Below are positions 1 to 8,059 of a stretch of DNA of 64,000 nt, in pieces; the first letter of the stretch is position 1; each line of letters starts with the position of its first letter. The stretch is from positions 124,001 through 188,000 of the forward strand of contig JBCBDX010000004.1 of NCBI GenBank assembly GCA_038529265.1, written 5' to 3'. The notes below the pieces were generated by a model, which was given only the letters and a program-made list of their open reading frames with translations, was not told where the DNA came from and ran no database searches. A program made the translations under genes and the position numbers. The DNA comes from JBCBDX01 sp038529265. GTDB taxonomy: Bacteria; Pseudomonadota; Alphaproteobacteria; Rhizobiales; Rhizobiaceae.

Positions 1-668
1 CTGAAGACGAACTTGTGCTGCAGATGCACGACGACCTGTATGACGGGTTGAAGGAAGAAATCGCAGAAGCAACACAGATCCTGCTTGACCGCGGATGGAT
101 GCCCTATGACGTGCTTACCAAGGCGCTTGTTGAAGGCATGCGAATCGTGGGTGAGGATTTTCGAGACGGGATCTTGTTTGTGCCGGAAGTGCTGTTGAGC
201 GCTAACGCCATGAAGGCTGGCATGGCCTTACTTCGTCCACTGCTCGCAGAAACGGGTGCGCCAAAACTCGGCAAAATGGTTGTCGGCACAGTTAAAGGTG
301 ACATTCACGACATCGGTAAAAACCTCGTCGGCATGATGATGGAGGGTGCGGGCTTCGATGTTGTTGATTTGGGGATCAACACTCCTGTCGAAGAATACCT
401 GGAAGCACTGGAGAAAGAACAGCCCGATATTCTGGGCATGTCAGCACTCCTGACAACCACCATGCCCTACATGAAGGTTGTCATCGACACGATGACTGAA
501 AAAGGTATCCGTGACGACTACATTGTGCTCGTCGGTGGCGCGCCACTAAATGAAGAGTTTGGCAAAGCGATTGGCGCTGATGCTTACTGCCGTGACGCAG
601 CGGTGGCTGTTGAAACGGCAAAAGACTTCATCAAACGCAAACACAACCAGCAGGGCGTGACCGCTTAA
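1..668 (+). CDS. Corrinoid (B12-binding) methyltransferase protein, 5' partial
   Basis: Carries the methyl group on a cobalamin between a substrate methyltransferase (MttB/MtgB type) and a methyl-THF:corrinoid methyltransferase. The first ~80 residues form the helical cap domain (B12-binding 2); the Rossmann-like B12 domain follows with the base-off signature GDIHDIGKN, whose His ligates cobalt, and later the conserved GGAP loop. The reading frame is open to the left edge (codons for Glu-Asp-Glu-Leu precede the first in-window GTG), so only a few N-terminal residues are probably missing. It ends in a 4-bp tail-to-tail overlap with the minus-strand glycosyltransferase. The expected substrate methyltransferase would lie upstream, outside the window. 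The family call is secure; the substrate is not. Confidence 0.9.
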   Translation, partial: EDELVLQMHDDLYDGLKEEIAEATQILLDRGWMPYDVLTKALVEGMRIVGEDFRDGILFVPEVLLSANAMKAGMALLRPLLAETGAPKLGKMVVGTVKGDIHDIGKNLVGMMMEGAGFDVVDLGINTPVEEYLEALEKEQPDILGMSALLTTTMPYMKVVIDTMTEKGIRDDYIVLVGGAPLNEEFGKAIGADAYCRDAAVAVETAKDFIKRKHNQQGVTA

Positions 669-1756
669 GTGTCACGCCATGTTACCAGCTTGGTCACCGC
701 ATAGTTGAAAACGGCGCTCATAAGTGCACCAGCAAGTCCGGCGACGCCAGCAGAAGCGCTCCAAGACAGAATCGTCGTCGAGATCGACAAATTGGCGAGC
801 GCGCCGATCGAGCACACCGCATAGAACGTCAAAAGGCCCCAAGCGAAATGCGGGCCTTTCAGCTTTCTGTGTGCGTAGGTGACTTCATTGTTGAAAGCGA
901 AGTTTGTCGTCATTGCCAAATAAGTCGCGCCGATCTGTGCAGCAGCAAATCCAACACCGAAAACGTTTATCAAGCCGAAAAGCGCGAGCATGTGAACGAT
1001 GAGGCCGCTGGTACCGACAAGCGCAAAGAGCAAGAACCGGACAGGGATAAACCCGCCGGTATAGCGGGACACCAAAAGGCCCAGAAACTGTACCGTGACA
1101 AGAAAGCCAAGCTTGCTTTCTCCTTCAACGCGCTCACGAAACTCGAAAGGAACTTCCTTGATGACGAGTTTGTCCCCGTGCCGACTAACGATATCGAACA
1201 GGATCTTAAAGCCGTCGCGTGACACTTCACCGGCAATAATGTCGGCCACATCGCGGCGCATCATGAAAAATCCGCTCATCGGGTCTGTGGTGTATTTGCC
1301 TGTAATCCGGTTGGCCAAAGTTGTGGCTAGCTCTGAACCCTTGGCGCGCGCGCCAGCTGTAAAGCCGGTCGTATGATCGCCACCTTCAGCAAACCGCGAA
1401 CCAATGACAATGTCAGCGCCGTCACGGATCAAATCCAACATCACAGGCAAGCGTGTTTCATCATGCTGCATGTCAGCATCCATAACGACGGTGACCGGTG
1501 CATTAGCCGCCATCATGCCCTCCACACACGCACCGGAAAGACCGCGCCGGTTTACACGGCGTATACAGCGAACATGCGGGTGGCGTGCAACCAGATCGCG
1601 CGTCACTTTTGCAGTGCCATCAGGACTATCATCATCTACGACAATAATCTCGTGCGGCAGATCGTTCAAAGCATCGCCAATCTTCTCGACGATTAATGGT
1701 ATGTTTTTGGCTTCATTAAACGCTGGCAAAATAACGCTGAGTTCTGGCGCTGGCAT
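665..1756 (-). CDS. GT2 polyprenyl-phosphate glycosyltransferase fused to GtrA domain
   Basis: Dolichol-phosphate-mannose-synthase-like enzyme predicted to transfer a hexose from a nucleotide sugar to polyprenyl phosphate at the inner membrane. The GT-A catalytic domain covers residues ~5-230, with VILPAFNEAKN at the start, VVDDDSPDGT near 40 and the metal-binding VMDADMQHDE near 92-100. A GtrA-like four-helix membrane domain follows (~238-360), the usual fused architecture for lipid-linked sugar synthesis or flipping. It lies antisense inside the corrinoid cluster, overlapping the corrinoid gene by 4 bp at the stops, so it looks like an insertion into an otherwise one-directional gene set rather than a pathway member. 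The sugar and the final glycoconjugate are unknown. Confidence 0.85.
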   Translation of the reverse strand: MPAPELSVILPAFNEAKNIPLIVEKIGDALNDLPHEIIVVDDDSPDGTAKVTRDLVARHPHVRCIRRVNRRGLSGACVEGMMAANAPVTVVMDADMQHDETRLPVMLDLIRDGADIVIGSRFAEGGDHTTGFTAGARAKGSELATTLANRITGKYTTDPMSGFFMMRRDVADIIAGEVSRDGFKILFDIVSRHGDKLVIKEVPFEFRERVEGESKLGFLVTVQFLGLLVSRYTGGFIPVRFLLFALVGTSGLIVHMLALFGLINVFGVGFAAAQIGATYLAMTTNFAFNNEVTYAHRKLKGPHFAWGLLTFYAVCSIGALANLSISTTILSWSASAGVAGLAGALMSAVFNYAVTKLVTWRDT

Positions 1757-1816
1757 GATATTCTTCCCTGAGGCGGGAGCATATAAGCAGGCATGACTTT
1801 CAAAAGTGTTTCATAA

Positions 1817-2437
1817 ATGGACAATTTGAGCGGCGAAAAAACCAGACTGATTGCATGCGGCATGCTCGCGCGCGAAGTGCTCGACCTCATTTCGTTAAAT
1901 GATTGGCATCATATCGACCTCAAGTGCCTGCCTGCAGAACTACATTTCTATCCGGATCGCATCCCAGCTGCCGTCGAAACCGCCGTTAAAGAGGCGCGCG
2001 CCGAAAGCATCAATAATATCATTATCGGTTACGCAGACTGCGGCACAGGTGGCCTGCTGGACGCGACATGCGAACGCCTCGGTGTGGAAAGGCTGTCTGG
2101 CCCACACTGTTTTGCGCTCTATTGGGGCCTCGATGATTTTGACAAAGACGAAGAAGACAACGTCAGCACATTTTTCATCACCGATTTCCTTGCACGCCAT
2201 CCAGAGACTTTCTTCATGAAGCCACTCGGTCTCGATCGGCACCCTGAGCTAATAGAAGTCTACTTTGCAAATTACACGAGAGCGCTCTATCTAGCACAAA
2301 CAGAAAGCGAAGAGCTGACACAATCCGCAAAACGGATTGCGGATATGTTAGGCTTGGCTTTCGAAAGAAAAAAAACGGGATATGGCGACTTGGGCAGTGA
2401 AATAACAAACCTCATGCCAAGGCGCCGGTTGGTGTAA
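1817..2437 (+). CDS. DUF1638 domain protein of the corrinoid methyl-transfer cluster
   Basis: 206-residue cytosolic protein matching the DUF1638 family: opening TRLIACGMLAREVLDLI, a central IIIGYADCGTGGLLDATCER block with conserved Cys residues, and GPHCFALYWGLDDF. No catalytic function is established. From memory of similar clusters, DUF1638 genes recur beside MttB-type methyltransferases, corrinoid proteins and DUF4445 activators, so a role in methyl-group or cofactor handling is a reasonable inference. The conserved Cys/His residues could bind a metal or thiol, but that is not shown. The start is the ATG 60 bp past the divergent GT2 gene, which leaves just enough room for a shared divergent promoter region. 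Confidence 0.8.
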   Translation: MDNLSGEKTRLIACGMLAREVLDLISLNDWHHIDLKCLPAELHFYPDRIPAAVETAVKEARAESINNIIIGYADCGTGGLLDATCERLGVERLSGPHCFALYWGLDDFDKDEEDNVSTFFITDFLARHPETFFMKPLGLDRHPELIEVYFANYTRALYLAQTESEELTQSAKRIADMLGLAFERKKTGYGDLGSEITNLMPRRRLV

Positions 2438-2520
2438 ATAAAATTGAATTAACACCTTGTATGCAATGATGCTGACGTAATTGCACGGCAATGCGGAGCG
2501 CGTGTGCTTCTGGGGGAGAA

Positions 2521-3174
2521 ATGTTTCTTGAAACGGATGAGGAACCTGTGAGCGAGGCCGTCAATGCACTGCCAAAGCGCCCCCGCGCCTTGTCCACTGT
2601 GTTGGAGGATTTGGCGGCCAAGCAGGAAGGCCCCAGCGTGTCGGTTCGCGCCATCCGTGATGCGCTGGCAGATCGTTCATTCGCGACGTTTCTCTTACTG
2701 ACTTGCCTATTTAACCTGTTGCCGTTCCCACCCGGGTCCACGCTTATTCTCGGCATCCCCATCATTGCCGTCGCCATTCAGATGGTTTGTGGCAGGGAAA
2801 CAGTTTGGCTACCGAAGTTCTTTCTGAACATGTCACTGAACGCCAAAACATTTGGCAAACTGACGACGGTGATATTGCCACGCATGCGCAAACTGGAAAG
2901 GGTCATCAGGCCGCGCTATTGGCCATTTGCAACGCGCCGGATTGCCGAACGCAGCATCGGTATTATCGCATTGTTGTTCGGCATCTTTGTCTTTATTCCT
3001 CTGCCATTCACCAACTGGCTTCCTGCTCTCGCTGGTGCGGTTTGTGCGCTTGCGCTTTCTGAACGCGACGGCATCTGGCTGGCGATCGGTACGGCATTCG
3101 GTTTTCTGTCGATGCTAGGGATAGGCTTTGGCTATTACATGGGCGGTGTCGCAATTGGCGGCATGTTTGGTTAG
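2521..3174 (+). CDS. exoD: ExoD-family exopolysaccharide synthesis membrane protein
   Basis: Integral membrane protein of the ExoD family (first studied in Sinorhizobium, where mutants are altered in exopolysaccharide and alkali tolerance; the biochemical role is unclear). The soluble N-terminus (VLEDLAAKQEGPSVSVRAIRDAL) is the family lead-in, followed by hydrophobic segments including FATFLLLTCLFNLLPFPPGS and a pair near the C-terminus. I chose the ATG directly after the purine run GGGGGAGAA; a GTG 27 bases further in, preceded by GAGGA, is also possible, and an ATG 30 bases upstream lacks a good ribosome site. It sits inside the corrinoid cluster with no obvious functional link to it. Confidence 0.8.
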   Translation: MFLETDEEPVSEAVNALPKRPRALSTVLEDLAAKQEGPSVSVRAIRDALADRSFATFLLLTCLFNLLPFPPGSTLILGIPIIAVAIQMVCGRETVWLPKFFLNMSLNAKTFGKLTTVILPRMRKLERVIRPRYWPFATRRIAERSIGIIALLFGIFVFIPLPFTNWLPALAGAVCALALSERDGIWLAIGTAFGFLSMLGIGFGYYMGGVAIGGMFG

Positions 3175-3285
3175 CAGAGCCAGTCCGGAAAAAACGGGCA
3201 TCCCAAATCCGTCTTACCATGGTCGCTCATAAAACAGCGACTAGATAGCTTTCAAAACACTGTATCATCCACGAAGGAGACTCCC

Positions 3286-3600
3286 ATGGCCGACTTGGTC
3301 ATCGTTTACTGGCGCGAGATTCCGGCACAAGTGATTGTGAAAGCCGGACGCCGAAATGTCGCCAAACGGGAATTGTCATTGCGCTTTACCGAAGCCATTG
3401 ACATGTGCGCCATGCGTGTCGGCGCACGAGATAGCGATGCGTATCTGGCGGAGTGGCGCAAGGCCGTCCCGGTAAAAGTCTCCGACGACATTGAAGCTGA
3501 AGCCGACAAGGCAGCCGAAACGCTTGAAAGAGACTATGATAAAGATCGACTCGTGACGCTGGTCAAAGGCGACGGGTTTGAAAACACAGACGCGGCGTAA
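3286..3600 (+). CDS. Small 'virulence factor' domain protein of the corrinoid cluster
   Basis: 104-residue soluble protein matching the family named 'Virulence factor' (PF13769-like): opening ADLVIVYWREIPAQVIVKAG, then RELSLRFTEAIDMCAMR and an acidic Arg/Lys-rich tail. The family name is historical and says nothing about pathogenicity here. A strong ribosome site (GAAGGAGA) lies six bases before the ATG. The next gene, a MetF-like reductase, starts 22 bp past the stop, so the two are probably co-translated. The recurrence of this family next to corrinoid methyltransferase genes suggests an accessory role in methyl-THF formation or oxidation; it may be a small subunit of the reductase. Family call good, function unknown. 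Confidence 0.75.
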   Translation: MADLVIVYWREIPAQVIVKAGRRNVAKRELSLRFTEAIDMCAMRVGARDSDAYLAEWRKAVPVKVSDDIEAEADKAAETLERDYDKDRLVTLVKGDGFENTDAA

Positions 3601-3622
3601 AGAGCGGCGCATTGGAGAAGCC

Positions 3623-4504
3623 ATGAAACAAGGCCAGATACCCGCCTCCATTGAGATCAGCCCGAAGCAAGGGGTGGAGTCACCTGATCTTCCTGGCCTG
3701 TTTCCGAGTGGCACCCGTGTCTACATCACAGACGTCGGCACAGACACCACTGAAACGCTGGTGAAAGCGGCGCGGCGCGTGCGCGACTTGGGCTACACAC
3801 CTGTTCCACACTTTGCATCTCGTAGGCTGACCACACGCCAATCGCTGGAAGGACGCATCAAAGCGATGGCTCAAGAAGCTGGCGTGACCGATGTACTCAT
3901 CATCGGCGGCGGCTTGGAAAAGCAGGCGGGCGACTTTTCATCGACAATGGAAGTGCTGGAAACAGGCATCTTTGATGCCCATGGCGTGACGCATATTGGC
4001 GTTGCCGGCCATCCCGAAGGTTCACCAGACTTCAACGAAGCTGTGGCGATGGAAGCGCTGCGCTTGAAGAAAGAGTTTGGTGAACGCAGTGGCGCACACT
4101 TACGGATCGTCACCCAATTTGGCTTCGACGGTGAACGTTTTGCGAACTGGGCCAACGGGTTGCGCGATTTTGGCATCGACCTACCGGTTCACTTGGGCGT
4201 CGCCGGCCCAGCAAAGGTCACGACGCTGATCAAATATGCCGCCATGTGCGGCGTTGGCAATTCGCTCAATTTCTTCCGCAAAAACACGCGCTCCATCGCA
4301 ACACTGGCAACCAGTCATTCGCCAGAAAGTGTTGTGGGGCCCATCGAGCAGGCCTGGCGCGACAATCCAGCGGGCGCGATCCGCCAGATGCATGTCTTTC
4401 CGTTCGGCGGGATTAAAAAAGCAAGCCAATGGCTTGCGGAACGTGGCACTTGGGATATAAAGACATCTTTATATCCTGATATTCAACAAAACAGCCAGCA
4501 TTAG
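3623..4504 (+). CDS. Methylenetetrahydrofolate reductase-like protein
   Basis: MetF-family (beta/alpha)8 flavoenzyme expected to interconvert 5-methyl-THF and 5,10-methylene-THF. Here it probably runs in the oxidative direction, taking methyl-THF delivered by the neighbouring methyltransferase into one-carbon metabolism. Visible features: IPASIEISPKQ (conserved Glu of strand 1), LIIGGG, HIGVAGHPEGSP and RIVTQFGFDGERF (the T/Q-F segment near the folate and flavin site). The ATG with GGAGAAG three bases upstream gives 293 residues, the family norm; a longer in-frame start would overlap the previous gene by 23 bp. It diverges from housekeeping MetF and probably belongs to the catabolic variant found in such clusters. 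Confidence 0.82.
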   Translation: MKQGQIPASIEISPKQGVESPDLPGLFPSGTRVYITDVGTDTTETLVKAARRVRDLGYTPVPHFASRRLTTRQSLEGRIKAMAQEAGVTDVLIIGGGLEKQAGDFSSTMEVLETGIFDAHGVTHIGVAGHPEGSPDFNEAVAMEALRLKKEFGERSGAHLRIVTQFGFDGERFANWANGLRDFGIDLPVHLGVAGPAKVTTLIKYAAMCGVGNSLNFFRKNTRSIATLATSHSPESVVGPIEQAWRDNPAGAIRQMHVFPFGGIKKASQWLAERGTWDIKTSLYPDIQQNSQH

Positions 4505-4519
4505 TCGAAAGATCGCCAT

Positions 4520-5620
4520 ATGACCCGCACCGTCGTTGCTTCGGCCACCAAGGAAACCATCATTGGTTTTGATCAGCCCTTCTGCGTGATTGGTGAGCGG
4601 ATCAACCCAACGGGCCGCAAAATCCTGAACGAAGACCTGGAACGCGGCGATTTTTCGCGTGTGCAAGCCGATGCCGTGGCGCAGGTTCAAGCAGGCGCGA
4701 CGATCCTCGATGTTAATTCAGGCGCGGTGTTCTCCAACAAGATGGCCGAAGACGCGCGTTATGCGGACAACAATTTTGTTGAGCCACTACTGATGCCGCA
4801 GCTCATCGAAAAGGTGCAGGAAGTCACTGATTGCCCGATCTGCATCGATTCGTCCGTGCCCGGCGCATTGGAGGCAGGCCTGCAAGTCGCCAAGGGCCGT
4901 CCGCTGGTCAATTCCGTGACAGGCGAAGAAGAACGCCTCGAAGTGGTTCTGCCGCTGGTGAAAAAATATGATGTCGCGGTCGTTGCGATCTCCAATGACG
5001 ATACCGGCATTTCAGAAGACCCGGATGTGCGCTTTGCCGTGGCCAAGAAAATTGTCGAGCGCGCAGCCGACCATGGCATTCCAGCCCACGACATCGTCGT
5101 CGACCCGCTGGTCATGCCCATTGGTGCGATGGGCTCAGCAGGACAGCAAGTCTTCACGCTCGTGCGCCGTTTGCGCGAAGAACTGGGCGTCAACACAACG
5201 TGCGGCGCTTCCAACATCTCCTTCGGGTTGCCAAACCGGCACGGCATCAACAATGCGTTCCTGCCAATGGCTTTCGAAGCAGGCATGACAAGCGCGATCA
5301 TGAACCCGGTCGCGCTGCCCGTCGGCCCGAAAAAGATTGCCGAGAAAAAAGCTGCCATCGAAGCGGCAGGCGTCATCCTTCCGCCAGACATGGATGACGA
5401 AACCTTCGTGCAACTGTTCGGCATGGGGTCCACCAAGCCGCGTGCGGGCAAGGAGATGGAAGCCATCCGTGCGGCCAACTTCCTGATGAATCAGGATGAA
5501 GGCGGTGCCGAATGGATCGCATTCAACAAGCCGTCCGTATCAGCCGCCAATTCAAACGCGGAAAGCGGTGGCCGCCGCGCCGGTGGCCGCAGAGGTGGAC
5601 GCGCCGCACGGCGGGGGTGA
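4520..5620 (+). CDS. Methyl-THF:corrinoid methyltransferase (pterin-binding, DHPS-like)
   Basis: Transfers the methyl group between methyl-Co(III) corrinoid protein and tetrahydrofolate (AcsE/MtgA/MeTr type). The pterin-binding TIM barrel is plain: FCVIGERINPTGRK at ~21-34, GATILDVNSGA at ~59-69, then CIDSSVPGALEAGL, PLVNSVTGEEER, DIVVDPLVMPIG and GASNISFGLPNR, the substrate-binding strands of this family. The barrel ends near residue 300. The last ~18 residues are almost pure Arg/Gly/Ala, a tail echoed in the next gene product and not part of the catalytic fold. It lies 15 bp after the reductase and 3 bp before the activator gene, so it is certainly in one operon with them. Confidence 0.9.
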   Translation: MTRTVVASATKETIIGFDQPFCVIGERINPTGRKILNEDLERGDFSRVQADAVAQVQAGATILDVNSGAVFSNKMAEDARYADNNFVEPLLMPQLIEKVQEVTDCPICIDSSVPGALEAGLQVAKGRPLVNSVTGEEERLEVVLPLVKKYDVAVVAISNDDTGISEDPDVRFAVAKKIVERAADHGIPAHDIVVDPLVMPIGAMGSAGQQVFTLVRRLREELGVNTTCGASNISFGLPNRHGINNAFLPMAFEAGMTSAIMNPVALPVGPKKIAEKKAAIEAAGVILPPDMDDETFVQLFGMGSTKPRAGKEMEAIRAANFLMNQDEGGAEWIAFNKPSVSAANSNAESGGRRAGGRRGGRAARRG

Positions 5621-5623
5621 TCA

Positions 5624-7666
5624 GTGACATCCCACCTCGTTGTCTTTACACCTTCCGGCAAGCGTGGCCGTTTTGAGACTGGCACGCCGATCCTCGAAGC
5701 CGCACGTGAGCTTGGCGTCTATGTGGAAAGCGTTTGCGGCGGGCGTGCAACTTGCGGGCGCTGTCAGGTGGAGCCCCAGTTTGGCAACTTCGCCAAGCAT
5801 GGAATTTCGTCCGACGCGGGCAACATCTCTGAGACCGGCCCCAAAGAAGCGCGCTACAATGACGTGCGCGGCCTTGCCGAGACGCGCCGCCTCTCCTGTT
5901 CGGCAACCATCCAAGGCGATCTCGTTATCGACATTCCCGCTGATGCGGCGGTCAACCGGCAAGTCGTACGAAAAGATGCCGATACGAAAGTCTTTGAGCG
6001 CAATCCGGCCCTGACACTTTGCTATGTCGAGGTGGAAGAGCCCGATATGCACAAGCCGCTCGGTGATCTGGACCGCCTGCAAAAGGCGCTTCAAGAGCAA
6101 TGGGGCTTTACAGAAATCAACTGCGACAGCCACTTGCTGCCTACGCTGCAATCGGTATTGCGCAAAGGGCAATGGAAGGTCACCGCGGCCGTGCATCAAC
6201 CGCGTGTCGATGGCCCGGCATCCATTGTCGCGGTCTATCCCGATCTGAAAAACGAAGCTTATGGCATTGCTTGCGATATTGGCTCCACCACAATCGCCCT
6301 TCACCTCGTCTCGCTTCTGTCCGGATTGACCATTGCCTCCTCCGGTGCCTCCAACCCACAGATCCGCTTTGGCGAAGATCTGATGAGCCGCGTTTCCTAT
6401 GTGATGATGAACCCGGATGGGCGCGAGGCGATGACAAAGGCCGTGCGCGAAACGCTCAACGAACTCATCGCCGACGTCGCAACGCAAGCCGAGATCGACA
6501 AGACCGATATTCTCGACGCCGTGTTTGTCGGCAACCCAATCATGCACCATTTGTTTTTGGGCATCGACCCGACCGAACTGGGCGGCGCGCCATTCGCGCT
6601 AGCTGTCAGCGATGCAGTTGAAATGCGCGCAAAGGACAATGGCCTTGATCTCAGTGCGGGTGCCCGCATGTATGTGTTGCCATGCATTGCAGGCCATGTG
6701 GGTGCCGATGCCGCTGCCGCGACCCTTTCAGAAGGCCCGCATCGCAGCGAAGAGATTATGCTCATGGTCGATGTCGGTACAAACGCGGAGATCGTGCTTG
6801 GCAATCGGATCAAGACTGTTGCGGCTTCATCACCCACCGGCCCCGCCTTTGAAGGCGCCGAGATCTCTTCCGGTCAGCGCGCAGCACCGGGCGCGATTGA
6901 GCGCGTGCGGATCAATCCGGCAACGCTGGAACCACGCTTCAAGGTCATCGGCGTGGAACAATGGTCGGACGAACCTGGGTTTGATCAAGCGGCCGCAGAG
7001 ATTGGCGTCACAGGCATTTGTGGTTCAGGCATTATCGAAGTCGTCGCCGAAATGTTCTTGGCTGGCATCGCTTCAGAGGATGGGGTGATCGATGGCACGC
7101 TCGCCCTTCGATCAAAACGCATCATCGAGAACGGGCGAACATTCTCCTATGTCCTGCATGATGGCGCGCAAAAAATCATGATTACCCAGAACGACATAAG
7201 GGCCATCCAATTGGCCAAAGCTGCGCTCTATGCGGGCATTAAGCTTCTGATGGATAAGCAGGGCATACAAAGTATCGATGCGATACGATTCGCAGGCGCT
7301 TTCGGCACATTCATCGACCCAAAGTATGCAATGGTTCTGGGCCTGATCCCCGACTGTGATTTGACCAATGTAAAGGCAGTCGGCAATGCAGCTGGCACGG
7401 GCGCACGCATGGCGCTGATCAATCGCGATTTCCGCCGGGAGATTGAAAAGACAGTCCGCGATATTGAGAAAATAGAAACGGCGTTAGAGGCCGACTTCCA
7501 GGAACACTTTGTCCACGCCATGGCTATGCCGAACAAGGTTGATGATTTTCCAAAGCTTGCTGGCGTCGTCAAATTGCCAGCCCGCAAACCACGCGCGGCC
7601 AACAATGATGAGGCAGGCCCGACCGCACGTCGAAGACGATCAGGCGGGCGCCGCCGGGGTGCTTAG
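5624..7666 (+). CDS. Corrinoid activation protein: 2Fe-2S plus ASKHA (DUF4445) domains
   Basis: Reductively reactivates inactive Co(II) corrinoid protein using ATP (RACo/RamA functional class). The N-terminal ferredoxin domain has Cys38, Cys44, Cys47 and Cys92 in the plant-type 2Fe-2S pattern (VCGGRATCGRC, then SCSATI). After a linker, the DUF4445 ASKHA domain begins at AYGIACDIGSTTIALHL (phosphate loop), with later MVDVGTNAEIVLG and a C-terminal FAGAFGTFIDP block. Translation starts at GTG three bases after the upstream stop, with a GGGGGTGA ribosome site. The protein ends in an Arg/Gly-rich tail like its neighbour. The O2-tolerant organisms that carry such clusters need this repair enzyme because Co(I) is readily oxidised. 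Confidence 0.9.
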   Translation: MTSHLVVFTPSGKRGRFETGTPILEAARELGVYVESVCGGRATCGRCQVEPQFGNFAKHGISSDAGNISETGPKEARYNDVRGLAETRRLSCSATIQGDLVIDIPADAAVNRQVVRKDADTKVFERNPALTLCYVEVEEPDMHKPLGDLDRLQKALQEQWGFTEINCDSHLLPTLQSVLRKGQWKVTAAVHQPRVDGPASIVAVYPDLKNEAYGIACDIGSTTIALHLVSLLSGLTIASSGASNPQIRFGEDLMSRVSYVMMNPDGREAMTKAVRETLNELIADVATQAEIDKTDILDAVFVGNPIMHHLFLGIDPTELGGAPFALAVSDAVEMRAKDNGLDLSAGARMYVLPCIAGHVGADAAAATLSEGPHRSEEIMLMVDVGTNAEIVLGNRIKTVAASSPTGPAFEGAEISSGQRAAPGAIERVRINPATLEPRFKVIGVEQWSDEPGFDQAAAEIGVTGICGSGIIEVVAEMFLAGIASEDGVIDGTLALRSKRIIENGRTFSYVLHDGAQKIMITQNDIRAIQLAKAALYAGIKLLMDKQGIQSIDAIRFAGAFGTFIDPKYAMVLGLIPDCDLTNVKAVGNAAGTGARMALINRDFRREIEKTVRDIEKIETALEADFQEHFVHAMAMPNKVDDFPKLAGVVKLPARKPRAANNDEAGPTARRRRSGGRRRGA

Positions 7667-7947
7667 GCGAAGCGGCGCGCGTTCATTGCACGCGCTTTTT
7701 CGATAGATTTTGTGGCATTCACTGTTAGCGGTGCTTCCAACGTCATAACAAGCTGATCACGATCCACGCCATAGTCGCGCAATTGCGTATCATCGAGATC
7801 GGTTAGCTTCCATAGCGCATGGCGACGTGCAATTTCATTGACCGCCATTTTGGCTGTTAGAAACAGCAAGTGCACAAGAGGCCAGCGCGCCGAATTGGTT
7901 GGCGCCCGACCGGTTACAAACATCACGGGATAGTCCTGAGCAGACAT
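7663..7947 (-). CDS. Small DUF1127-type protein
   Basis: 94-residue protein whose central segment ALWKLTDLDDTQLRDYGVDRDQL matches the DUF1127 (YjiS-like) pattern of a hydrophobic helix followed by D-x-x-L-x-D-(I/Y)-G-(V/L)-x-R. DUF1127 proteins in Rhizobiales are tiny, abundant and often under LysR (VtlR/LsrB-like) control; some bind RNA and affect sRNA turnover. The start was placed at the ATG behind AGGAGAAGGC; an ATG 30 bases further upstream lacks a ribosome site. Divergent from the LysR gene and overlapping the activator gene by 4 bp at its 3' end. The first ~45 residues are longer than in minimal DUF1127 proteins and show no recognisable domain. Confidence 0.65.
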   Translation of the reverse strand: MSAQDYPVMFVTGRAPTNSARWPLVHLLFLTAKMAVNEIARRHALWKLTDLDDTQLRDYGVDRDQLVMTLEAPLTVNATKSIEKARAMNARRFA

Positions 7948-7983
7948 TGCCTTCTCCTGATTGTTGATTTGGGACAAGCGATT

Positions 7984-7995
7984 GATGCTTGCATC
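7984..7995. promoter_or_regulatory. Inverted repeat in the LysR/DUF1127 divergent region
   Basis: GATGC-TT-GCATC, two perfect 5-base arms around a 2-base centre, lies mid-way in the 112-bp gap between the divergent DUF1127 and LysR genes. LysR regulators usually bind such dyads between themselves and a divergent target, so this is a candidate operator. It is an inference from position and symmetry only, and a dyad this short can occur by chance. Confidence 0.3.
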
Positions 7996-8059
7996 TGACA
8001 GGAAAAATAGATTTATTCAAACGAAACTAAAGCAAGATAAGATTTAGTAATTCGAAATC

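Noticed and set aside
3222..3241. Hairpin GTCGCT-CATAAAAC-AGCGAC after exoD
   Set aside because: Six-base stem with no T run; likely chance.
4759..5478. 239-codon open frame antisense to the corrinoid methyltransferase
   Set aside because: It is a codon-bias shadow of a clearly conserved TIM-barrel gene, with no ribosome site and a low-complexity Ser/Pro/Thr-rich translation.
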